DNA from: Anaerolineae bacterium
GTDB lineage: Bacteria > Chloroflexota > Anaerolineae > Promineifilales > Promineifilaceae
DNA: 5,588 nt
Direction: 5' to 3'
Assembly: GCA_028284105.1 (NCBI GenBank)
Contig: JANQSK010000084.1
Span: 1 to 5,588 of the forward strand
Part shown: piece after piece, positions 1-5,389 of the stretch
Layout: each line of letters begins with the position of its first letter
How positions within the stretch are numbered: the first letter of the stretch is position 1
The notes under the pieces: generated by a model
Databases searched by the model: none
Told to the model about the DNA's origin: nothing
What the model saw: only the letters and a program-made list of their open reading frames with translations
Position numbers and translations under genes: made by a program

Positions 1-897
1 GGCTGGAATGAGCTTGGCCGAATTGAGTTAGAATTCCCCGATGTGATGTTCCCCGAGTCTGTGACATCACTAGAGGAAAACGGCCGTTTATGGATTCAAG
101 TTGAAAGTGGTGTTGGCGCCCACGGTGGCTGTTATGATGCGTTGCTTTGGGATGGTGCCTCACTTTCACAAAGCCTAAGCCATTGTCACTCTAGCCCAGG
201 CGGGGCAGGTAGGATGGAAGATTTAAACGGGGACGGTCAAATGGATGTTGTTCTGAACAATACCAATGACTATGTTTTTTGCTATGCATGTAGCGTGAAG
301 CATCCTAGTTTTGAAATCCGTACCTTCAATGGTGCCAATTGGGAAACCGTTTCTTTAACTTCTATTGAGTCTGGCGATGAAACGGCCGTTTCACTTAATA
401 ACGAAGCCGTTTCACTGGCGAATGCCGGCCTTTGGCAAGATGCATCGCTGACCCTTGTAGAAATCAACTCCAGTGATCCAGCTGTGATTTGGAATCAGAC
501 TATCGTTGGGATTTATGAAGAAGCCCATCTCGACATGCTTTCTTACTCACCATTTCCCCTTTTACAATCTGTGTTTTATGGGGATTATGAAACAGCAATC
601 AGCATGATGCGCTCTGTTTCAGTGAACGAGCTGTTTACATCTGATAAAAATCCTTTAATTGCAGGCACCCCAGCCGAAGGATGGCTCGATCCTTTGTCTG
701 AATCTTTGATTGCCAGCGCAGATTTGGCGCTTGCTGAACAACCAGATCTGGCTGAAGCCCATTTTGTTCGGGGGTGGGCCATCTTTTTGGTTGAACCTGA
801 TAATCCAGCCATTCTTTTAGATATACAACAAGCAGCAACCTTAGCACCAACCGATCCGCTCTATGTGGATAGCTTGCTGTTGCTAAGCGGGGAGTAA
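1..897 (+). CDS. Partial CDS (5' end missing): protein with a Ca-binding loop and TPR-like C-terminus
   Basis: The frame is open from base 1, so the gene begins outside the window; 298 residues are visible before the TAA at 895-897. A GTG at 43 lies inside this frame but has no reason to be the start, because the preceding codons read as similar protein. Residues 74-82 (DLNGDGQMD) match the DxNxDGxxD calcium loop found in FG-GAP/VCBS and dockerin-type repeats, and the beta-rich stretch around it fits one blade of such a repeat. From about residue 235 to 290 the sequence is helical and alanine-rich, with PDLAEAHFVRGWA and a second helix pair ending in LAPTDPLY, resembling TPR units. The family suggests an exported or surface protein, but any signal peptide lies off the window. 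It is followed after nine bases by the lysyl oxidase gene, so the two are probably co-transcribed. No enzymatic motif is visible and its function is unknown. Confidence 0.8.
   Translation, partial: GWNELGRIELEFPDVMFPESVTSLEENGRLWIQVESGVGAHGGCYDALLWDGASLSQSLSHCHSSPGGAGRMEDLNGDGQMDVVLNNTNDYVFCYACSVKHPSFEIRTFNGANWETVSLTSIESGDETAVSLNNEAVSLANAGLWQDASLTLVEINSSDPAVIWNQTIVGIYEEAHLDMLSYSPFPLLQSVFYGDYETAISMMRSVSVNELFTSDKNPLIAGTPAEGWLDPLSESLIASADLALAEQPDLAEAHFVRGWAIFLVEPDNPAILLDIQQAATLAPTDPLYVDSLLLLSGE
79..88. repeat. AACGGCCGTT palindrome, copy 1
   Basis: Perfect 10-base palindrome inside the first gene. It is read in frame as AAC GGC CGT T (Asn-Gly-Arg). It is one of six identical copies in the window. 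Confidence 0.85.
378..393. repeat. AACGGCCGTT palindrome, copy 2, extended to 16 bases
   Basis: The core at 381-390 is extended by TGA on the left and TCA on the right, giving a perfect 16-base palindrome. It is read as ACG GCC GTT (Thr-Ala-Val). Part of it, GCCGTTTCACT at 385-395, recurs at 406-416 exactly 21 bases later in the same frame, giving two AVSL peptides. Confidence 0.85.
889..894 (+). promoter_or_regulatory. Ribosome binding site of the lysyl oxidase gene
   Basis: GGGGAG lies just ahead of the stop codon of the upstream gene and 12 bases before the ATG at 907. The spacing is longer than usual, but no better site lies nearer. Its position inside the preceding gene supports translational linkage of the two. 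Confidence 0.45.
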
Positions 898-906
898 ACA
901 TTTGGT

Positions 907-2964
907 ATGAAGTGGAGATTGTTACCTCTCCTTTTTGGGAGCTTTTTGATTCTTTTTGCATGTACTCAAGGTGATGGGGGTGAGCAATCACCCACTGAAA
1001 CCTCTTTATCATCTTCTACAGAGACGGTGGATGAAGAACCGACAGAAGCGGTCGCTGCTTTAAATACAGCCACCCCAACATTACCCGATAGCACTCCCAC
1101 CTCGTCAAAAGAAGTGCCCCCTGCTGTTGTGGAAACAGAGGCCAATGATCAGCCAACTGGCGTGCCTCCCACAGTAACGGCCGTTCCAACATCTACCCCA
1201 ACCTCCATCCCAACGATCGATCCTTCTGAATTTGGCGAAGGGGCTCTTATTCAAGTGGTGATGGATGGCACAGCGGGGGTTTTGTTGGATGGTATTCCCG
1301 CAAACCTACAGGAAGATGTCATTGAGCACATTTTGAGTCAGGATGAGGCGTATTGGGATGCCCTAGCGCGTCGCCACGTCAATCTGACGAAATATCGTCT
1401 CAACTTCCGCAATTTCAAACTGCCAGGCAAAGGGCAACTCCCATTACCACCTGAATCTTTGTGGCAAATTGAGCTTGATGAGAATGGTCCTCGTCAGGTA
1501 ATAATTCAAGACCATAGTCTGATCGTCATTGATTACACTTTTTCAAGCACATTGCTCACAGATCCTATTTCGACCACACAAGCTGAGCCTGCGCTTTCAG
1601 AAATCGGGGGTGTTTGGAATGAGCTGTTCATTTTGCCGCTTGATCCTGATTTTCTCCTACAGCGAACGGGAAAAGCCTGCATTAACGAAGCAGGCTTCCC
1701 ACCAAACAGTTATGATTCCGAAACGGTGCGGGATGTGTATGACTTTAGCTGTGTTCCGAGTAGCGTTGGGAAAGTGGGCTGTCATCGAAATGAAGTCCCA
1801 AGCTTGACCTGTCTTGAAGCGGTTGATGCATTCGTGGGCCGATATGAAACGTTTATGCGGTTTGAGCGCCTTCCTTGGGATGATGACCTAGCGGATTCGG
1901 TTCGAATAGGGCCTGTGACCAGCTTAGACGCGCCAGACTTCCAAGTTGTTTCCTCTGATCTGTTGGATCATCGTGTGGTTTATAAATATTTTGATGATGG
2001 GGACTGTGCTTTGGAAGAAGAAGCTGTTGACGACACCGGATGGCGACGACTGCTGCGCTTTAGTGCCACCTTGCACAATGTAGGGGCGGAACCGCTCCAC
2101 ATTGGCCGCGTTGTCGCTGAAGACCCCCAAACGAATATCTTTGAATACAACCCCTGTCATGACCACTTCCACTTTAGCAACTATGGAAACTTTATTTTTG
2201 ATGGTGGTAGCGGTGCAAACGGCAGCAAACGCGCCTTTTGTGTAGAAAGCACCAATCGATTTAGTAATAATGAAACTTCACCACTCACCCACCCATACTC
2301 CTGTACACTTCAGGGCATTCAGGCTGGCTGGGTTGATGAATACAAGGTGGGGCTTGATGTGCAGTGGATTGACATTACGGATGTTGAATTTGATGAGCCA
2401 TTAAACGAAACGCTCATCGGGTTCTCTGCCAATGAAGATAGTTTCTTGTGTGAAGGAACGGCCGTTCTTAATGCAGATGGCACGCCCGTTTATGAACCGA
2501 CTGGTTTGCGGACTGAATCAGGTTTGCCCATTAGTCGACCCCAATGCGACTTTATTGAAAATTGGGACGCCAATAACGCGGCAACAGAGACATTGATGAT
2601 CCCTGATGTTGGCAGTTTTGTGACGAGCGAGTGTGATGAAGATCAGTTTGGGCATCTACGCAATTGTGGATTTGAATCATTTGGTGAAGTTGAAATGTGC
2701 ACCCCTGGAGAAACAATCACAGTTAGCCTAGAGCTGGATGGTCCCTATGTGCTTCGGGCCTGTGAGGTGAGCGAACAGCTTGGGGTAGGGCTAGCTTGCA
2801 CAACTGAAGACGCCATATCCAATGTCATTATGGGCTTGCGTGAAACCTCCACTGTGCAATTTACCTGTCCCGTTATTCGTGACTATGAACGTGATCCCGA
2901 TGATGAAGACGCACCCTTCCAGATAGGCGGCTACGCTCTCTACCTCGCTCCCTATTTTGATTAG
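907..2964 (+). CDS. Lipoprotein with a lysyl oxidase (LOX) domain
   Basis: This 685-residue product is recognised as a member of the lysyl oxidase family, copper amine oxidases that turn the side-chain amine of peptidyl lysine into an aldehyde. Residues 1-19 form a signal peptide ending in a lipobox, Leu16-Phe-Ala-Cys19 (Phe at -2 is not typical), so a lipid-anchored extracytoplasmic location is likely. A Thr/Pro/Ser/Glu-rich linker follows to about residue 105. A domain I cannot name spans about 110-340, with Cys at 258, 282, 292 and 302. The LOX domain runs from about 344 to 560. Cys417-His-Asp-His-Phe-His422 supplies the three copper histidines. Lys441 (GSKRAFC) and Tyr479 (DEYKVGLDVQWIDITDV) align with the Lys and Tyr that form lysine tyrosylquinone in human LOX. 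Relative to animal LOX there is an insert of roughly 30 residues before Cys547 and a Cys-rich tail of about 125 residues ending in a YALYLAPYF motif. The mature chain has 16 Cys besides the lipobox one, suiting disulphides. It lies nine bases after the first gene. The natural substrate is unknown. Confidence 0.92.
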   Translation: MKWRLLPLLFGSFLILFACTQGDGGEQSPTETSLSSSTETVDEEPTEAVAALNTATPTLPDSTPTSSKEVPPAVVETEANDQPTGVPPTVTAVPTSTPTSIPTIDPSEFGEGALIQVVMDGTAGVLLDGIPANLQEDVIEHILSQDEAYWDALARRHVNLTKYRLNFRNFKLPGKGQLPLPPESLWQIELDENGPRQVIIQDHSLIVIDYTFSSTLLTDPISTTQAEPALSEIGGVWNELFILPLDPDFLLQRTGKACINEAGFPPNSYDSETVRDVYDFSCVPSSVGKVGCHRNEVPSLTCLEAVDAFVGRYETFMRFERLPWDDDLADSVRIGPVTSLDAPDFQVVSSDLLDHRVVYKYFDDGDCALEEEAVDDTGWRRLLRFSATLHNVGAEPLHIGRVVAEDPQTNIFEYNPCHDHFHFSNYGNFIFDGGSGANGSKRAFCVESTNRFSNNETSPLTHPYSCTLQGIQAGWVDEYKVGLDVQWIDITDVEFDEPLNETLIGFSANEDSFLCEGTAVLNADGTPVYEPTGLRTESGLPISRPQCDFIENWDANNAATETLMIPDVGSFVTSECDEDQFGHLRNCGFESFGEVEMCTPGETITVSLELDGPYVLRACEVSEQLGVGLACTTEDAISNVIMGLRETSTVQFTCPVIRDYERDPDDEDAPFQIGGYALYLAPYFD
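1176..1185. repeat. AACGGCCGTT palindrome, copy 3
   Basis: Perfect copy in the linker region of the lysyl oxidase gene, read as ACG GCC GTT (Thr-Ala-Val). It lies between Thr/Pro codons, where the protein sequence is weakly constrained. Confidence 0.85.
2457..2466. repeat. AACGGCCGTT palindrome, copy 4
   Basis: Perfect copy in the lysyl oxidase gene, read as ACG GCC GTT (Thr-Ala-Val). It falls within the insert that is absent from animal LOX domains. Confidence 0.85.
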
Positions 2965-2976
2965 AAAATTGATAAT

Positions 2977-3017
2977 AGAGAATAGAAAAGAGGTTTCAAT
3001 ACCCTTCTCTATTCTCT
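2977..3017. terminator. Long AT-rich hairpin between convergent genes, candidate two-way terminator
   Basis: Bases 2977-2990 (AGAGAATAGAAAAG) pair with 3004-3017 with one A:C mismatch in 14 positions. The stem continues past a one-base bulge with GGT/ACC around a six-base loop. It sits in the 67-base gap between the stop codons of the lysyl oxidase and the methyltransferase, which converge, so it could end transcription from both sides. There is no clear U-run on the + side; reading from the - side the flank is T-rich (ATCAATTTTC). The low GC of the stem makes intrinsic termination uncertain. Confidence 0.5.
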
Positions 3018-3031
3018 CTACTCCCTGCTTC

Positions 3032-4036
3032 TTACCCTACCTTCTCCGGTAATTGCCCATTCAGCGCTTGAATATAAGGCAACCCCATACCGCAACAGCC
3101 ACCAATAACCTGTACCCCTTGGTTCACCCAATCATTTGCAATCTGCACATACTCATCGGGTGAATACTCATTGCTGATATTGCTGTCTGCTGAATCTTTG
3201 ACGTAATCATGAACGCCATCTTTATCCCGCCGACCGGCTTCGGGATAGGCACCGATAGGGCCAGACCAATGGGCTTTGATAATGGGCAGAGATTGAGTGG
3301 TATCCTCGATGTTGGAGTGGAACATATTGAGCACATCACAATTGAGCGGCAGGGTGTCTTTTAACTCATCATCGAGCAGTTCATTTGAGCGATATCCGCT
3401 GAGAATTTGCTCGCCATTGTCGCTAATGTGGCATTTAAACCCTGCCCAAAATGGAATCCCGACAGATTCTGCGGCTTCGAGTACCCATTTTCGCTGCACA
3501 GCGTCACCAGTTGCTTCCGCCATAATGAAATCAACGCCCGCTTCAGCCAGCATCTCTGCCTGGTGTTTTAAGTTCCGTTTAATTTGCTCAGGTGTGGTCA
3601 AACTGTGGGTGCGAAAACCGTATGGGGTGCCTCGCTGCTTGTAAGAGACCTCAGAGAAGAAACCGCCCTCTTGCCAACCTCCAAAATTCGAAATGGAACC
3701 CGCAATATAGACCGGTTTCGTGGCAACCCGATCGCGTGCTTCTTCTGCTAGCGCAACGGCCCGATAGTTCATTTCAATGACTTGGTCGGTTAATCCGACA
3801 GGTTCGTAGTTGTGACGGGCAGCCGAGTAGGTGTTTGTGGTGATGACATCAACGCCCGCTTTAATGTACATTTCGTGCATTTTTTTGACAGTGTAAGGAT
3901 GCGTGCTGTTTGCGATGGCTGCCCAACAGTAGGGATCCATTGGAACGCCCATTGCTTGCAATTGGGTGCCAATGGCGCCATCAAGCAGGATGACATTACC
4001 CTTGTCTAAACGCTGTTTTAACTCTGAATAGCTCAT
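3032..4036 (-). CDS. Homocysteine S-methyltransferase family protein
   Basis: The 334-residue product belongs to the zinc-dependent homocysteine S-methyltransferase family (MmuM, betaine-homocysteine methyltransferase and the MetH N-terminal domain), which moves a methyl group to homocysteine to make methionine in the cytoplasm. The length suits stand-alone members. Visible motifs are LLDGAIGTQL at 17-26, TTNTYSA at 66-72, and GGCCG at 312-316 holding two of the usual three zinc Cys (314, 315). The third zinc Cys, normally in an N-C motif in the middle of the barrel, is not seen there; the local sequence is LNMFHSNIED, with His240 in its likely place. An open frame extends 25 codons upstream to 4111, but the ATG at 4036 has AAGGAG seven bases before it and starts right where family similarity begins, so 4036 is chosen. 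The gene lies 123 bases downstream of the recombinase on the same strand. The methyl donor cannot be told from sequence. Confidence 0.88.
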   Translation of the reverse strand: MSYSELKQRLDKGNVILLDGAIGTQLQAMGVPMDPYCWAAIANSTHPYTVKKMHEMYIKAGVDVITTNTYSAARHNYEPVGLTDQVIEMNYRAVALAEEARDRVATKPVYIAGSISNFGGWQEGGFFSEVSYKQRGTPYGFRTHSLTTPEQIKRNLKHQAEMLAEAGVDFIMAEATGDAVQRKWVLEAAESVGIPFWAGFKCHISDNGEQILSGYRSNELLDDELKDTLPLNCDVLNMFHSNIEDTTQSLPIIKAHWSGPIGAYPEAGRRDKDGVHDYVKDSADSNISNEYSPDEYVQIANDWVNQGVQVIGGCCGMGLPYIQALNGQLPEKVG

Positions 4037-4043
4037 ATAGAAT

Positions 4044-4049
4044 CTCCTT
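4044..4049 (-). promoter_or_regulatory. Strong ribosome binding site fixing the methyltransferase start
   Basis: Read on the - strand this is AAGGAG within AAAAAGGAGAT, seven bases before the ATG at 4036. It decides against the longer open frame starting at 4111, which has no comparable site. Confidence 0.8.
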
Positions 4050-4135
4050 TTTATATGGGGAGAGGCTAAAGGATTATGAGAGCCATTCGAAGATTGAACC
4101 CTGGTTTTCAAAGATGTGGATTACAGAAAAGGAGC

Positions 4136-4148
4136 CCTTTATCAAAGG
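4136..4148 (-). terminator. Small hairpin after the recombinase gene, weak terminator candidate
   Basis: On the - strand CCTTT-GAT-AAAGG forms a five-pair stem with a three-base loop, starting 11 bases after the recombinase stop codon and followed by GCTCCTTTTC. The stem is short and the T-run is four bases, so this may be chance. The rest of the 123-base gap (4037-4159) shows only the ribosome binding site of the next gene. Confidence 0.25.
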
Positions 4149-4159
4149 TGTCTCTAAAC

Positions 4160-5230
4160 TTAAGCCTCTTCGTTCTTTTCAGCAGAAACGGCCGCTTCTT
4201 GCGGGGAAACATCAACATTATCGAGCCACTCACTGACAATATGGACGCCCAGGACAGGGGCATAGATGTTGCGGGTGGTGGAGATGTCAGCGTGGCCGAG
4301 GAATTCTTGAACAACTTCAAGCGGCATGCCTTCGCGTAGCAATTGTGTAGCACGAAAATGACGAAAATCATGCGCAGAGAGGCTGCTGTGTAAGCCGAGT
4401 GCTTTCACCCCTTTTTTCACCACATTATGAACCGAGGTGATGGATATTCGGGCGCTTTTGGCATTGCGACTGTGGGCGACAAAGAGGGCAGGGTTGCTGT
4501 CGTTTCGTTCTCTCAAATAATCTTGAAGCGATTTACGCGCATAATCACGAATGTGGATAGTGCGAGGCTTGTTCCCTTTCCCTGTAATAGCCGCATACTC
4601 TGCTCGGCCGTGATCGACGTTGACGCGATTGAGTGACACAATTTCGGAGATGCGTGCTGCTGTGGAGTAAAGCATATGCACCACGGCTCGATCTCGAAGC
4701 AAAGAGAGCCGCCGATTGTAGCGATCATTTTCTGCAGGGAGGGTTAGCGATTCATAATAGGTGACAATATGGGGAACATCTTGCCGAATGATATCAAAAT
4801 CAATGACCGTTTCAGCTTGATTTCGATCAACTTGACGGCGGGTAAGCTGGCGCTGGAGCTTGCCAAGCTGGATTTCGTCGGGCAGCATGTCTTGGCCATC
4901 TAAAAAGTGAAGATACCCAATGACGGCTGAAGTGTACGTGGTGCCTGTCGAGCGGGAGCGATTGGCGAGAAGCCAGTTGCGGTAGGTGAGAACAACGGCC
5001 GTTGATAATCGGTCAGGATTAAGCGGCCACTCTTCATCAATCGAGTAGCCGACGTGCCCAAAATGTTGAAGCCAATCGGCAAATAGACGCAATCCGCTTC
5101 GGTAGGTTGTTTCCGTCTTAAAACTGCGCAATCCGGCCTCAATGAGATAGCTGTTTTCATGGAGCCAAGCGGGGCTGTTGGGTAACGGCCGTTCCGTAAT
5201 GGGGAGTCGCGTTTCACGTTTTGCACGCAT
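4160..5230 (-). CDS. Tyrosine recombinase/integrase, XerC/XerD-like
   Basis: The 356-residue product is a site-specific tyrosine recombinase, which cuts and rejoins DNA through a 3'-phosphotyrosine link. An N-terminal SAM-like core-binding domain spans about 25-115 (SFKTETTYRSGLRLFADWL), and the catalytic domain about 145-330. The catalytic set is complete: Arg193 (AARISEI), Lys218 (GKGNKPR), His287 and Arg290 (HDFRHFRA), His313 (LGHADISTT) and the nucleophile Tyr323 (NIYAP). A charged tail of about 25 residues follows. It is some 55 residues longer than typical XerC/XerD, partly at the N-terminus and in the segment between the domains. No clear ribosome binding site precedes the ATG at 5230, though a -10-like box lies 11 bases upstream, so the message may be nearly leaderless. 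No partner phage, plasmid or cassette genes are visible. It could be a housekeeping Xer paralogue or a stand-alone integrase; context does not decide. Confidence 0.92.
   Translation of the reverse strand: MRAKRETRLPITERPLPNSPAWLHENSYLIEAGLRSFKTETTYRSGLRLFADWLQHFGHVGYSIDEEWPLNPDRLSTAVVLTYRNWLLANRSRSTGTTYTSAVIGYLHFLDGQDMLPDEIQLGKLQRQLTRRQVDRNQAETVIDFDIIRQDVPHIVTYYESLTLPAENDRYNRRLSLLRDRAVVHMLYSTAARISEIVSLNRVNVDHGRAEYAAITGKGNKPRTIHIRDYARKSLQDYLRERNDSNPALFVAHSRNAKSARISITSVHNVVKKGVKALGLHSSLSAHDFRHFRATQLLREGMPLEVVQEFLGHADISTTRNIYAPVLGVHIVSEWLDNVDVSPQEAAVSAEKNEEA
4187..4196. repeat. Near-copy of the palindrome (AACGGCCGCT)
   Basis: It matches AACGGCCGTT at nine of ten positions and lies in the 3' end of the recombinase gene, where the - strand encodes Glu-Ala-Ala-Val-Ser. 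Confidence 0.5.
4993..5004. repeat. AACGGCCGTT palindrome, copy 5, extended to 12 bases
   Basis: Perfect copy (core 4994-5003) flanked by C and G to give a 12-base palindrome. On the - strand it encodes Thr-Ala-Val of the recombinase. Confidence 0.85.
5184..5193. repeat. AACGGCCGTT palindrome, copy 6
   Basis: Perfect copy near the 5' end of the recombinase gene, read on the - strand as CGG CCG TT (Arg-Pro-Leu). This phase differs from that of the other copies. Confidence 0.85.
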
Positions 5231-5241
5231 AGCACAATCTT

Positions 5242-5247
5242 ATCATA
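5242..5247 (-). promoter_or_regulatory. Candidate -10 box for the recombinase gene
   Basis: TATGAT on the - strand matches TATAAT at five of six positions and ends 11 bases before the ATG at 5230, so a transcript would have a leader of only a few bases. No good -35 box is seen 17 bases upstream (ACCCTG). Confidence 0.28.
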
Positions 5248-5251
5248 GTTT

Positions 5252-5317
5252 GGGGATCGGCGATCAGGGTTTAGGTCCGATCCCTAATCCCTGGTCCCCG
5301 ATCCCCGGTCCCTGATC
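5252..5317. repeat. Inverted repeats linking G-rich and C-rich halves of the divergent gap
   Basis: GGGGATCGG at 5252-5260 is the exact reverse complement of 5298-5306, and eight of its bases also match 5277-5284. GATCAGGG at 5262-5269 is the exact reverse complement of 5310-5317. The stretch could therefore fold into alternative hairpins in DNA or RNA. It lies between the two divergent genes. Confidence 0.6.
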
Positions 5318-5344
5318 CCCAATTACCCAATTACCCAATCTCCC
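5279..5344. repeat. Tandem array of 7- and 8-base C-rich units
   Basis: Six contiguous heptamers fit RRTCCCY without a gap: GATCCCT, AATCCCT, GGTCCCC, GATCCCC, GGTCCCT and GATCCCC (5279-5320). Three octamers follow directly: AATTACCC twice and AATCTCCC (5321-5344). The array fills most of the 159-base gap between the divergent recombinase and right-hand genes. Units are too short, with no spacers, to be CRISPR. Confidence 0.8.
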
Positions 5345-5346
5345 AA

Positions 5347-5352
5347 TATACT
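5347..5352 (+). promoter_or_regulatory. Candidate -10 box for the right-hand gene
   Basis: TATACT matches TATAAT at five of six positions and lies 37 bases before the ATG at 5390, leaving room for a leader with a ribosome binding site. Only a weak -35 match (TTACCC at 5323-5328, 18-base spacing) is present, and it belongs to the repeat array. Confidence 0.35.
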
Positions 5353-5377
5353 AACCCCCAATACACAACGTATCCCA

Positions 5378-5382
5378 AAGGA
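5378..5382 (+). promoter_or_regulatory. Ribosome binding site of the right-hand gene
   Basis: AAGGA with seven bases to the ATG at 5390. It supports the existence and start of the partial gene at the right edge. Confidence 0.6.
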
Positions 5383-5389
5383 CATCCTC

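Noticed and set aside
635..1012. Open frame of 125 residues on the - strand
   Set aside because: It spans the junction of two well-supported + strand genes, has no recognisable motif, and is antisense to the signal peptide of the lysyl oxidase.
4073..4078. CATAAT on the - strand as a -10 box for the methyltransferase
   Set aside because: Its best -35 candidate, TTGAAA at 4106-4111, is 27 bases away, too far. The gene might be read from the recombinase transcript instead.
4037..4111. 25-codon N-terminal extension of the methyltransferase
   Set aside because: The extension lacks a ribosome binding site and family similarity, while the ATG at 4036 has AAGGAG at seven bases.
4108..4371. Overlapping frames of 87 residues on both strands at the 3' end of the recombinase
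   Set aside because: Both are shadows of the recombinase gene with no ribosome binding site or motif.
5279..5344. CRISPR array
   Set aside because: Units are only 7-8 bases with no unique spacers, and no cas gene is present.
4037..5389. Insertion sequence or integrated element around the recombinase
   Set aside because: No terminal inverted repeats, target duplication, tRNA gene or attachment-site duplication could be seen in the window.
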